From an uncultured Ruminococcus sp. (GTDB lineage Bacteria; Bacillota; Clostridia; Oscillospirales; Acutalibacteraceae): 62,992 bases of DNA. The stretch spans positions 1 through 62,992 of the forward strand of contig CAJODM010000004.1 of the NCBI GenBank assembly GCA_905233755.1, in the 5' to 3' direction. The notes below the pieces were generated by a model, which was not told where the DNA came from, did not search any database, and was given only the letters and a program-made list of their open reading frames with translations. The position numbers and the translations under genes are program-made. Of the stretch, positions 52,993 through 61,539 are shown piece after piece. The stretch's first letter is position 1. Each line of letters starts with the position of its first letter.

Positions 52993-53770
52993 TATCCGAG
53001 GCATCTCCATGACCTTCAACAAGGGAACGAACAACGAGAAGCGCGCGCTCGACCGGCTGTCGCTGCATGTCGAGCACGGCGACTTCATCAGCATTATCGG
53101 GGCGAACGGCGCCGGAAAGAGCACGCTGTTCAACGCGATCTGCGGCACATTCATCACCGATACCGGGCGTATCGTCCTCGACGGCGAGGACATCACCCTC
53201 ACCCCCGAGCATATCCGCGCCCGCTCCATCGGGCGGCTGTTCCAGGACCCGATGAAGGGCTCGGCGCCCGGCATGACGATCGAGGAGAACCTGGCGCTGG
53301 CTGCCGGTCACGGCGGGTGGCTGAGCAGTATCTCCAAAGCCGACCGCAAGCTCTTTCGCGAGCGGCTGTCACAGCTCGATATGGGGCTGGAGGATCGGAT
53401 GCAGCAGCCGGTCGGGCTGCTGTCAGGCGGTCAGCGCCAGGCGCTGACGCTGATGATGGCGACCATCAACCCGCCAAAGCTGGTGCTCCTCGACGAGCAC
53501 ACCGCCGCGCTCGACCCCGCCACCGCCGAGAAGGTCACCGCCCTCACCGAGAGGATCATCGCCGAAGAGCACCTGACCTGCCTGATGGTGACCCACAACA
53601 TGCAGTCCGCGCTCGATATGGGCAACCGTACCGTCATGATGATGGACGGTCGGATCATCTATGATGTCACCGGAGAGGAGCGCGACGCCCTCACCGTGCC
53701 CGATCTGCTCGACCGGTTCCACTCGGCTGCCGGCAAGTCGCTCGACAATGACCGCATGCTGCTGATATAA
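52985..53770 (+). CDS. trpZ: Tryptophan ABC transporter ATP-binding protein
   Basis: 261 aa from ATG 52985, 9 bases after AGGAGG (TTG 52979 is also in frame). Walker A GANGAGKSTLFNAICG, signature LLSGGQRQALTLMMA, Walker B LVLLDEHTAALDP, H-loop LMVTHNM. Drives TrpXY import. Confidence 0.92.
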   Translation: MLDIRGISMTFNKGTNNEKRALDRLSLHVEHGDFISIIGANGAGKSTLFNAICGTFITDTGRIVLDGEDITLTPEHIRARSIGRLFQDPMKGSAPGMTIEENLALAAGHGGWLSSISKADRKLFRERLSQLDMGLEDRMQQPVGLLSGGQRQALTLMMATINPPKLVLLDEHTAALDPATAEKVTALTERIIAEEHLTCLMVTHNMQSALDMGNRTVMMMDGRIIYDVTGEERDALTVPDLLDRFHSAAGKSLDNDRMLLI

Positions 53771-53882
53771 GCCCTGTTCTGTATTCTTCAAATAGCAACA
53801 AGAAAGCGCGCTTTGCGCGCATTTCGTATAGCCATCACCGATTATTGCTTCAGCAAAATCGGTGGGCAGATAAATCTTTTTA

Positions 53883-53913
53883 CTTTATAAGAAACGAGCA
53901 GTTTCTTATAAAG
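53883..53913 (+). terminator. Terminator of the trp operon
   Basis: CTTTATAAGAAAC / GTTTCTTATAAAG 13-bp stem then CAAAAAA. A weaker hairpin ACCGATT...AATCGGT precedes it at about 53838. Confidence 0.65.
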
Positions 53914-53916
53914 CAA

Positions 53917-53952
53917 AAAAAGACCTTCAGGCATCTGCCCGAAGGTCTTTTT
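53917..53952 (-). terminator. Terminator of rubredoxin
   Basis: AAAAAGACCTTC / GAAGGTCTTTTT downstream of the rubredoxin stop; bidirectional. Confidence 0.8.
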
Positions 53953-53966
53953 CGCGGGTTTCTCGC

Positions 53967-54125
53967 TTATTCTTCCGAGAAGTCGTCCTTGCCGACGCCG
54001 CACAGCGGGCAGACAAAGTCATCCGGCAGATCGTCGAACGCGGTGCCCGGAGCAATACCGTTATCGGGATCGCCGGCTGCCTCGTCATAGATATAGCCGC
54101 AGATGTTGCATACATACTTCTTCAT
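53967..54125 (-). CDS. Rubredoxin
   Basis: 52 aa: [20 protein letters not shown], then [20 protein letters not shown], ending [10 protein letters not shown]. The two CxxCG pairs bind one iron. It is an electron donor, most likely to the flavodiiron protein whose gene ends 39 bases upstream in the same direction. AAGGAGG site. Too short for many ORF callers. Confidence 0.95.
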   Translation of the reverse strand: MKKYVCNICGYIYDEAAGDPDNGIAPGTAFDDLPDDFVCPLCGVGKDDFSEE

Positions 54126-54163
54126 GGGTCTTCCTCCTTTATGGATAGTCTATGGCTCGGCGC

Positions 54164-55963
54164 TCAGCCGATCGGTTCAAAGTCGGCGACGCCGTGCTTG
54201 CACAGCGGACAGACAAAGTCGTCGGGCAGCTCCTCGCCCTCATAGATATAGCCGCATACCTTGCAGACCCAGCCCTTCTTGCCATCCGCCTGGGGACGGG
54301 GCTTGACATAGTTCTGATAGTAGGTATAGGTCATGGTCTCGACGGTGCTGACGACGCGCGCCTCGGTTACGGCACAGATGAACATGCTGTGGGTATCGAG
54401 GTCGACGACCTGCTCCACCTTGAGCGACATGAACGAGTTGATATAGCGGTCGAGGAACGCCACGCCGTTATCCGAGCGCAGGATATCCTGGCCCGCCATC
54501 TTGTCGACGTCGCGGCCGCTCTGGAATCCATAGTGCTCGAACACCGAGAACGGCGCCTCGGTCGACAGACAGTTGACGTTCATCATGCCGGTCTTCTGCA
54601 CCATATCGTGGGTCAGGTTCTTCTTGTTGATGCAGACGGCGATGCGGTTGGGGGTGTTGGTGACCTGGGACACGGTGTTGACGATACATCCGTTGTCCTT
54701 GCCGCCGTCGCGGGCGGTCACAACATAGAGCCCGTAGCCGATGTTGAACAGCGCGGTCAGGTCGTTCTTGTCGGCGGTCTCGTCGTTCTTCGCAAGATAT
54801 CCGATCGACAGCTCGTCGGCAAGGGCGTTGATCTCCCCGATGTTCTTCTCGTTCACGGCGGACTTGATATGGACGTTATTTTCTGTATAAGAAATATTCT
54901 TGCATCCCTCGAGCATCTTGCGCATCGTCTTCTCGGCGAGCGGCGCCCATGAGCCGTTCTCGATGAAGCCGACGGTCCTGTTGCTGAAGTTGCGCTCGGT
55001 CAGATGGTTGATGAACTCGCGCATAAAGGGGAATATCTCGGCGTTATAGGTGGTGGTGGCGAGCACGATCTGGCCGTAGCGGAACGCATCCTCGACACAC
55101 TCTGCCATATCCTCGCGGGCAAGGTCGTTCACGGCGACCTTGGGGCAGCCGTTCTCGCGCAGGCGCTCGGCGAGCAGCTCGACCGCCTTCTTGGTGTTGC
55201 CATAGACAGAGGTATAGGCGATCATCACGCCGTCGCTCTCGACCCCGTAGCTCGACCATGTGTTGTACAGATCAAGGTAGTAGCCGAGGTTCTCGGTGAG
55301 CACCGGACCGTGTAGCGGACAGATAACGGCGATATCGAGCCCTGCCGCTTTCTTCAGCACCGCCTGCACCTGAGCGCCGTACTTGCCGACGATCCCGAAG
55401 TAGTAGCGGCGCGCCTCGCACGCCCAGTCCTCATCGACGTCCAGCGCGCCGAACTTGCCGAACCCGTCGGCAGAGAACAGCACCTTGTCCGCGCTGTCAT
55501 AGGTCATCAGCACCTCGGGCCAGTGCACCATCGGAGCGCCGACAAAGCTGAGCGTATGCCGTCCGAGCGCGAAGGTGTCGCCCTCCTTGACAACAATACG
55601 CCGATCCTCGAAACCGGTGCCGAAGAAGTTCTCCATCATGACAAACGCCTTCTGAGAGGATACGACGGTCGCCGACGGATAGGCATCGAGGAAGGTCACG
55701 ATGTTCGCACTGTGGTCGGGCTCCATATGCTGTACGACAAGGTAGTCGGGGGTCCTGCCGGCAAGCGCGATCTTGATATTCTCGAGCCATTTCGTGCCGA
55801 ACCGGCGATCGACCGTATCCATCACGGCGATCTTCTCGTCCACGATGACGTACGAGTTGTACGCCATGCCATTCGGGACGACATACTGACCCTCAAACAG
55901 GTCGATATCGTGGTCATTGACGCCGACATACTTGATCTCATTAGTGATAAACATAGCTTTCAT
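54164..55963 (-). CDS. Flavodiiron protein with flavin-reductase and rubredoxin modules
   Basis: 599 aa, four domains. Metallo-beta-lactamase diiron core (about 1-250) with ligands in VVQHMEPDHSANI, PMVHWPEV, FSADGFGKFG and CPLHGPV. Flavodoxin (about 255-395, AYTSVYGNTKKAVE). Flavin-reductase-like domain (about 400-555: LFNIGYGLYVVTARDGGKDN). C-terminal rubredoxin ([20 protein letters not shown]). Such proteins reduce O2 to water or NO to N2O; the built-in reductase and rubredoxin allow direct NAD(P)H use. AT-rich dyad at 54881. Confidence 0.94.
   Translation of the reverse strand: MKAMFITNEIKYVGVNDHDIDLFEGQYVVPNGMAYNSYVIVDEKIAVMDTVDRRFGTKWLENIKIALAGRTPDYLVVQHMEPDHSANIVTFLDAYPSATVVSSQKAFVMMENFFGTGFEDRRIVVKEGDTFALGRHTLSFVGAPMVHWPEVLMTYDSADKVLFSADGFGKFGALDVDEDWACEARRYYFGIVGKYGAQVQAVLKKAAGLDIAVICPLHGPVLTENLGYYLDLYNTWSSYGVESDGVMIAYTSVYGNTKKAVELLAERLRENGCPKVAVNDLAREDMAECVEDAFRYGQIVLATTTYNAEIFPFMREFINHLTERNFSNRTVGFIENGSWAPLAEKTMRKMLEGCKNISYTENNVHIKSAVNEKNIGEINALADELSIGYLAKNDETADKNDLTALFNIGYGLYVVTARDGGKDNGCIVNTVSQVTNTPNRIAVCINKKNLTHDMVQKTGMMNVNCLSTEAPFSVFEHYGFQSGRDVDKMAGQDILRSDNGVAFLDRYINSFMSLKVEQVVDLDTHSMFICAVTEARVVSTVETMTYTYYQNYVKPRPQADGKKGWVCKVCGYIYEGEELPDDFVCPLCKHGVADFEPIG
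54881..54893. repeat. Intragenic TTCT-N5-AGAA dyad (flavodiiron gene)
   Basis: TTCT-GTATA-AGAA, coding NISYTENN. Confidence 0.5.
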
Positions 55964-56129
55964 CTCCTGACTGCGAACGGGCTGTCCGCGTACTTTTATC
56001 CAGTATAGCAGAAAGCGCCCTGAAAATACAACACTTTGGAGAAATTTTGTTGAAAAAATTCCGCGTCCCTGCTATAGTATAAGAGATAAGGGCAGGGGCT
56101 GCGTCCCCTGTGAAGAGAGGTGGATCATC

Positions 56130-56309
56130 ATGGCATCCAAATCATGCGAATTCTGTGCATACTATGACTATAACGAGCTGTATGACAGCTATGAGTGCGG
56201 GGTCAACCTCGATGAGGACGATCTGGCACGGTTCATGCAGAGCAGCGAAAGCGACTGTGCGTACTTCCGGTTCTCGGACGACTACAAACTTGTCGAAAAG
56301 CAGAACTAA
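56130..56309 (+). CDS. DUF6472-type small cysteine protein
   Basis: 59 aa with CEFCAYYDYNELYDSYECGV and NLDEDDLARF, then DCAYFRF: four cysteines (CxxC...C...C) suggest a zinc or Fe-S knot. Found in many Clostridia, function unknown. It ends 9 bases before the chromate transporter pair. Confidence 0.78.
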   Translation: MASKSCEFCAYYDYNELYDSYECGVNLDEDDLARFMQSSESDCAYFRFSDDYKLVEKQN

Positions 56310-56318
56310 GGGAATGAT

Positions 56319-56882
56319 ATGAAGAAGAACCTGACTCTCGGATTACAACTGTTCCTCACCTTCCTGAAGATCGGGCTCGTCACCTTCGGCGGCGGGTATG
56401 CGATGATCCCCATCATCGAGCGCGAGGTCACCGAAAAACGCCGCTGGCTGACGGGTGAGGAGCTGCTCGACGTGGTCGCCATCTCCGAGTCCACCCCCGG
56501 GCCCATCGCCATCTGTGCCGCCTCGTTCGTCGGATACAGGACGGCGGGGGTGTTCGGCGCGTTCTGCTCGACGTTCGGGGTGGTGCTGCCGTCGTTTGTC
56601 ATCATCTGTCTGATCGCGATGGTGCTCGATGCGTTCGATCAGTTCGCGGTCGTGCGGTACGCGTTCTTCGGCATCCGCGCGGGGGTGCTCGCGCTGCTGG
56701 TAAAGGCGGTGGTGTCGATGTTCAAAAAGGCGCCCAAGAACCTTCCCGCCTATCTCATCATGGCGGCAAGCTTTGTTGCGGTGGCGGTGTTCTCGGCGAA
56801 CGTGCTCGTCGTCATCCTGTCGAGCGCCGGTATCGGGCTGGGGTTCGCCCTGATCTGTCGAAAGCGGGGGCACGAGCTATGA
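56319..56882 (+). CDS. Chromate transporter family protein, half 1
   Basis: 187 aa single CHR domain. KIGLVTFGGGYAMIPIIERE and VAISESTPGPIAICAASFVG are the CHR signatures; six membrane helices. Pairs with the next gene as a split ChrA. Exports chromate in known cases; true substrate here unknown. Confidence 0.9.
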   Translation: MKKNLTLGLQLFLTFLKIGLVTFGGGYAMIPIIEREVTEKRRWLTGEELLDVVAISESTPGPIAICAASFVGYRTAGVFGAFCSTFGVVLPSFVIICLIAMVLDAFDQFAVVRYAFFGIRAGVLALLVKAVVSMFKKAPKNLPAYLIMAASFVAVAVFSANVLVVILSSAGIGLGFALICRKRGHEL

Positions 56883-57454
56883 TCTACCTGACGCTGTTCC
56901 TCGAATTCCTGAAGATGGGCGCGCTGACGTTCGGCGGCGGGTACGCGATGATCCCCTTTATCGAGGAGACGGTCATCTCTCACGGATGGATGAGTACCGA
57001 GCAGCTCATCGACTTCATCGCGGTGTCCGAGTCCACCCCCGGCGCGTTCGCGGTGAATATCTCTACCTATATCGGTATCTCGGTTGGCGGGGTGTTCGGC
57101 GCGTGCTGTGCGACGCTCGGGCTGGTGCTGCCGCCGTTTGTCATCACCCTTATTATCGCCAAATTCTATGCGCGCTACAGAGAGAACATCGTCGTGCGCG
57201 GGGTGATGCTCGGGCTCAAGAGCACCGTCGTCGGGCTGATCGGCGCGACCGTCGTATCGGTCGGGTTCGAGATACTGTTCGGCGAACATATGACGACCGC
57301 GGTATTCGGCTCGGCAAACTTCTATATCACCCTGCTGATCTTCGCTGTTATGCTCTTTCTGCTATTGTATCGGAAGCTCAGCCCCGTCATCATCGTGCTG
57401 CTCTCGGCGGCGGCTGGGATCGTGTTCGGCTATACCGGTGTTATCAAAATTTAA
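56879..57454 (+). CDS. Chromate transporter family protein, half 2
   Basis: 191 aa single CHR domain: KMGALTFGGGYAMIPFIEET and VSESTPGAFAVNISTYIGIS. Start overlaps half 1 by ATGA-type coupling, implying a heterodimer. Confidence 0.9.
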   Translation: MIYLTLFLEFLKMGALTFGGGYAMIPFIEETVISHGWMSTEQLIDFIAVSESTPGAFAVNISTYIGISVGGVFGACCATLGLVLPPFVITLIIAKFYARYRENIVVRGVMLGLKSTVVGLIGATVVSVGFEILFGEHMTTAVFGSANFYITLLIFAVMLFLLLYRKLSPVIIVLLSAAAGIVFGYTGVIKI

Positions 57455-57554
57455 AATCCATCCAAAAAGTTGCTGAATACGGTTGCTTTTCTATGCGCTG
57501 TTTGGTATAATTTTCTTGTGATCTTTTCACAAAAACGAAAAAGGAGAAATGATT

Positions 57555-58223
57555 ATGCTCAAAAAATTCTGTGCTGAATTCATCGGTACCTTCGTGCTGG
57601 TGCTGTTCGCGTGCGGTACCGCCGCTGTGGTCGGCTGTGCGACCGACGATCCTAACGTCGCATATCTGCTGACGGCGCTGGCGTTCGGTCTGGTGATTGT
57701 CGCGATGGCGTACTCTATCGGCAACGTGTCCGGCTGCCACATCAACCCGGCTGTCTCGCTGGGCGTGCTGCTCACCGGCGGGATGACGATCGGCGAGTTT
57801 CTCGTCTATATCGTCGCCCAGTTCGCCGGTGCTACCGCCGGTGCCGCTGTGCTCGGCGCTGTGACCGGTGACTTTACCTCGCTGGGTCAGAACGGCCTGT
57901 TCGAGGGCGATATCGTCAAGTCCCTCGTCATCGAGGTCATCCTCACCTGTGTATTCGTGCTGACCATCCTCGGCGTCACCTCCAAGAAGAAGTACGAGAA
58001 GGTCGCCGGTCTTGTCATCGGTCTGACCCTGACGCTGGTGCATATCTTCGGCATCCACTTCACCGGTACCTCCGTCAACCCCGCCCGTTCGTTCGGCCCC
58101 GCGATCCTCGTTGGCGGCGACGCGCTGGCGTCCTACTGGGTGTTCCTCGTCGCTCCGATGATCGGCGGCGCGCTCGCAGCGCTCATCTACAAGTTCGTTA
58201 TCAAGACCAAAGAAGCCGAGTAA
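57555..58223 (+). CDS. Aquaporin (MIP family), AqpZ-like
   Basis: 222 aa from ATG 57555, 8 bases after AGGAG. Six helices and two NPA loops: SGCHINPAVSLG and TGTSVNPARSFGPA. His in VHIFGIH and Arg after NPA give a narrow water-type filter, and no GlpF-type Asp insert is seen, so water rather than glycerol is inferred. Own promoter likely; followed by a repeat element that supplies a terminator. Confidence 0.9.
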   Translation: MLKKFCAEFIGTFVLVLFACGTAAVVGCATDDPNVAYLLTALAFGLVIVAMAYSIGNVSGCHINPAVSLGVLLTGGMTIGEFLVYIVAQFAGATAGAAVLGAVTGDFTSLGQNGLFEGDIVKSLVIEVILTCVFVLTILGVTSKKKYEKVAGLVIGLTLTLVHIFGIHFTGTSVNPARSFGPAILVGGDALASYWVFLVAPMIGGALAALIYKFVIKTKEAE

Positions 58224-58249
58224 CGATCCCGTTCTCTCTGCATCAAAAC

Positions 58250-58347
58250 GGGCTGCCGCAATTTTGCGGCAGCCCATCAATCTGTCATCCTGCATGGACA
58301 TGCGTCACACACGTCCGTGCAGGATGACTTTCTTTATATTCGACAGC
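58250..58347. repeat. Second hairpin repeat element, related to 2382-2567
   Basis: GGGCTGCCGCA / TGCGGCAGCCC (58250-58275) forms a terminator-like hairpin, then GTCATCCTGCATGGAC / GTCCGTGCAGGATGAC (58284-58328) and CGACAGC. The order (GGCTG hairpin, TGTCATCCTG arm, GGATGAC arm, GACAGC) is the same as in the first element. Confidence 0.6.
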
Positions 58348-58405
58348 TACGGTGACTGTCCCTATGCTCCATGCGGGCAATGCCCGACAGGATACAGAAG
58401 CAGCG

Positions 58406-59284
58406 TTATCTGTACCGCGCGCCGACGCCGTCCATGAAGAACAGCGCGAGCGTCCCGGGCCCCACGTGCGATCCGGTGACCGGCTCGTACATGACGGTGA
58501 GGATCTCTTTGGGGGGCTTCTTGCGGCTAATCAGGTCGGCAAGCTCCCGGGCATCCTCGGCACAGTCGGCATGGGCAATGCCCACCGTCTGGTTCTCGGG
58601 GCTCTCCACGAGCATATGGTAGCGCTGGGCGAGGAACTCGATCGACCTTCTCCTGCCCATCGCCTTGGAGAGGGTAACGATCTCGCCATCCTCGTTGCCC
58701 TTGAGGATCGGCTTGATCTGCAGCATATTGCCGACGGCGGCGGTCGCGCCCTTGACCCGTCCGGTGTTCTTCAGATAGTTAAGGTCATCCACGGTGAACA
58801 CCTGGTACATGCGCTTCTTCTCCTCCTCGAGCTTGTTGTACACGTCGTCGAGCGACATCCCCTGCTCTCGATAGGCGACGGCGTTGAGCACCAGGATCCC
58901 CTCGCCCAGCGACGCGCCGAGCGAATCCACCAGCCGGACAGACCGCTCGGGGTACTGTTCGATCAGCTCGGCTGCCGCCATGGTGGCGCAGTTGAACGAG
59001 CCGGAGATCCCCGACGACATACAGACGAACAGTACATCCTCGCCGTTCTTCAGAAACCCTTCGAAAAACTCGAGGTAGGACTGCAGGTTGATCTGAGAGG
59101 TGCGGATCTGTGCTCCCAGCCGCATCGCGCCGTAGAACTTTTTGCCGTCGAACCCCTCGGTATCGAGGCACGAGTACTCTTTGTCCCGGATAAAGTAGGA
59201 GAACGGGATCACCTCGATATGATCCTTCATGAGCAAAGCGGTCGGCAGGTTTGCCGACGTATCGGTCAGTATCCTAAAGCTCAA
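58406..59284 (-). CDS. DegV family fatty-acid-binding protein (FakB-like)
   Basis: 292 aa from TTG 59284, which follows AAGGAGC by 7 bases. Landmarks: RILTDTSANLPTALLMKDHI, IRTSQINLQSYLEFFEG, CMSSGISGSFNCATM, VDSLGASLGEG and GSHVGPGTLALFFMD. Paralogue of 36632-37519, probably binding a different fatty-acid class. Confidence 0.88.
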   Translation of the reverse strand: MSFRILTDTSANLPTALLMKDHIEVIPFSYFIRDKEYSCLDTEGFDGKKFYGAMRLGAQIRTSQINLQSYLEFFEGFLKNGEDVLFVCMSSGISGSFNCATMAAAELIEQYPERSVRLVDSLGASLGEGILVLNAVAYREQGMSLDDVYNKLEEEKKRMYQVFTVDDLNYLKNTGRVKGATAAVGNMLQIKPILKGNEDGEIVTLSKAMGRRRSIEFLAQRYHMLVESPENQTVGIAHADCAEDARELADLISRKKPPKEILTVMYEPVTGSHVGPGTLALFFMDGVGARYR

Positions 59285-59636
59285 ATTACCAGCTCCTTGC
59301 AAATTGTTTCTACCGGTATCATAGTACGCCGCGGTGTGAATTTCAATCTACATCTTCCCTTCTCCCTCTACGGATCGAAAATCCGTTTCTACCGCCCGCA
59401 GCGGCGCCTACATCGCCGGTAGAATCCAACTCTACCATCAGGAGAATCCCAGATTCTATCAGGATCCTCGGCAGGAATATCCACCTGCTCCGGTATCTGG
59501 TAGAGGTGCCAGTATTTGTGCGTTGCATCGGGTGCTCCCGGGTGATAGGATAGACATAGGGGTTGAACACACGGATCGCACAAGTCGGTGATCCGTGACG
59601 GTCAGCCCTATTTTTTCATCTCAAGGAGGTATATTG
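59285..59636. other. Gap with no firm gene
   Basis: Plus-strand reading in one frame gives a Tyr/Gln/Pro-rich stretch (YHQENPRFYQDPRQEYPPAP) around 59435-59500 without a start or ribosome site. It may be a gene remnant or chance. AAGGAGGT of the next gene is at 59623. Confidence 0.3.
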
Positions 59637-60470
59637 ATGAAAAGAACGATCCGCATACTCTTGGCAGCGGTGCTGTGTGCGCTGTTGGTGTTCTCAACGG
59701 TCGCATCGGCGTCTGCCGCCGGATGCTCGCGCTCGCCGCGGGTCATCGTCTACCGCCCGAACTGCTATGGCAGCAACGGGTGCCAGAGCAACGGTAACGG
59801 CAGCTGCGACCAGGGTTGCAGCCGAGGTTACGACCTCAGCGAACTGCTGCGGCGGTACGGCTATAGCTACGGCAACAGCAACGGCTGCGGCGACAGCTCC
59901 TGCTCGGGCTCGTCCTGCACACCGGCACCGACCGAACCCGCCGAGGTGACCGAGCCCGCCGAGGTGACCGAGCCCGCCGAGGTGACCGAGCCCGCCGAGG
60001 TGACCGAACCGGCTGAACCGGCTCCCGAGCCGACCGAGCGCGCAACGCAGCCGACGACCGCCCCTGCTGCCGCACCGACAACATCGACCTATACCGTCTC
60101 TGCGTATGAGCGAGAGGTCGTCGCGCTCGTGAACGAGATCCGATCGGGCTATGGGCTGTCCGCCCTCTCGATCAACACCCGTCTGTCCGAGATCGCCCGC
60201 ATGAAGTCCCAGGATATGCACGACAAGGGCTACTTCAGCCACACCTCGCCCACCTACGGCTCGCCGTTCGACATGATGAAGCAGTTCGGTATCACCTACC
60301 GCACCGCCGGCGAGAACATCGCCATGGGCTACCGCACCCCGCAGGCGGTCGTTGACGGCTGGATGAACTCGCCCGGCCATCGCGCCAACATCCTGAACAC
60401 CACCTTCACCTCTATCGGCGTCGGCTACGTCGCCGACGGCAACTACTGGACCCAGATGTTCATCGGATAA
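59637..60470 (+). CDS. Secreted CAP-domain (SCP/PR1-like) protein
   Basis: 277 aa from ATG 59637. Signal peptide (about 1-28). Cys/Gly/Asn/Ser-rich segment (about 29-98) with several cysteines. Five-fold EVTEPA-type repeat (DNA unit 18 bp, about 59940-60020), then a Thr/Pro stalk. CAP domain about 155-277: VALVNEIRSGYGLSALSINT, GYFSHTSP, TAGENIAMGYRTPQ and GWMNSPGHRANILN. CAP proteins in spore formers occur in coat or cell wall; target unknown. Confidence 0.88.
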   Translation: MKRTIRILLAAVLCALLVFSTVASASAAGCSRSPRVIVYRPNCYGSNGCQSNGNGSCDQGCSRGYDLSELLRRYGYSYGNSNGCGDSSCSGSSCTPAPTEPAEVTEPAEVTEPAEVTEPAEVTEPAEPAPEPTERATQPTTAPAAAPTTSTYTVSAYEREVVALVNEIRSGYGLSALSINTRLSEIARMKSQDMHDKGYFSHTSPTYGSPFDMMKQFGITYRTAGENIAMGYRTPQAVVDGWMNSPGHRANILNTTFTSIGVGYVADGNYWTQMFIG

Positions 60471-60527
60471 CGCCCCGCTCGGGCTCCTGACAGACGCATC
60501 GCTTCCTGTTCCTCTAATCCATAAGAA

Positions 60528-60561
60528 AACGCTCCCTGTGCCTATCGCAACAGGGAGCGTT
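60528..60561. terminator. Bidirectional terminator
   Basis: AACGCTCCCTGT / ACAGGGAGCGTT between converging genes. Confidence 0.8.
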
Positions 60562-60578
60562 ATTTCTTATGCGTGGGG

Positions 60579-60977
60579 TTAGGCCGCCTTTGGGCCTTGG
60601 GGGCCGAGATACTGGGCACTGCCAAAGCCGAGGATCGGCATAAAGATACACGACAGGAAGATCAGACCGAAAGTGAAGCCGACGCCCTTGCCGAACGACT
60701 TAGCCAAACGGTAATCCACCATGATGCCGAAAATGAAGCCAACGATCGGGATCAGGAACAGCAGGAATTTCCAGCCGTTGCCATCGGCGATCTTCACAAG
60801 GATAAATAAGCTATAGAAGGGGATCAGGCACTTCCAGCCCTTCTCACCCGCCTTGGTGAAAATCTTCCACTCGGCAACGATCATCAGCACCAGCAAAGCC
60901 AGAACAACGATCAAGTAGATAACCTGACCGGCAGTGGACATCCCTGAGGTCGCTTCATAAGTAGTCGTATAGTCCAT
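60579..60977 (-). CDS. DUF5684 membrane protein
   Basis: 132 aa with three to four helices. AEWKIFTKAGEKGWKCLIPF and YSLFILVKIADGNGWKFLLF are typical of DUF5684, seen in Gram-positive bacteria and sometimes fused to signal peptidases. Function unknown. Promoter at 61102-61129. Confidence 0.82.
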   Translation of the reverse strand: MDYTTTYEATSGMSTAGQVIYLIVVLALLVLMIVAEWKIFTKAGEKGWKCLIPFYSLFILVKIADGNGWKFLLFLIPIVGFIFGIMVDYRLAKSFGKGVGFTFGLIFLSCIFMPILGFGSAQYLGPQGPKAA

Positions 60978-61101
60978 TGTTTACTCTCCTTTCTCATTTT
61001 TTCGAAATGCTGTGAGCATTTGTACCGAATCCGACAGAACCGACAGAACGCCGCCCCAACCAGATCCGATCAACCACATCATATAGATGTCGTATGTGAT
61101 A

Positions 61102-61129
61102 ATTATATCATATATAGGGAATAATGCAA
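61102..61129 (-). promoter_or_regulatory. Promoter of the DUF5684 gene
   Basis: Minus strand TTGCAT (61129-61124), 16-base spacer, TATAAT (61107-61102); leader about 120 bases. Confidence 0.65.
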
Positions 61130-61407
61130 TAGAAAATGGTAAATTTTTTCTATCCTCTGTCGGCGACCCTCATCACACCGTGCAGATACGGGGTCGCAGC
61201 ATCGGGATGTATCCCCTTATTATTCTCCTGAAAAATTCTCATATGGAATTGTCGTTTTTTGTCCCGATTCCTCTTTTTTCTCCTGCGAAAATAAAAAGTT
61301 ACAGCTTGTAACCGCCCCAAATGTGAACAATTTTTGTACAACTTGTACACAAATATGAATAAATTCTGAATTTTGTTAGCATTATCACAATAATTTCCGA
61401 AAAATGG

Positions 61408-61436
61408 TTGATGTTATTATAATTCTCTGGTATAAT
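61408..61436 (+). promoter_or_regulatory. Promoter of the NlpC/P60 gene
   Basis: TTGATG (61408-61413), 17-base spacer, TATAAT (61431-61436). A leader of about 97 bases follows. The stretch 61141-61400 shows no gene or known riboswitch. Confidence 0.75.
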
Positions 61437-61539
61437 AATGACAGTTTTGTTACCAAGGAAATGTCACAAATGAAGTCTCACAAAGTTCCGCGACAGATAA
61501 TACCCTGTCGCACCGAACATTTTGGAGGTTTGAATTTTG

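Noticed and set aside
61437..61539. c-di-AMP (ydaO) riboswitch before the NlpC/P60 gene
   Set aside because: Such switches are common here, but the conserved ydaO sequence blocks are absent and the leader is too short.
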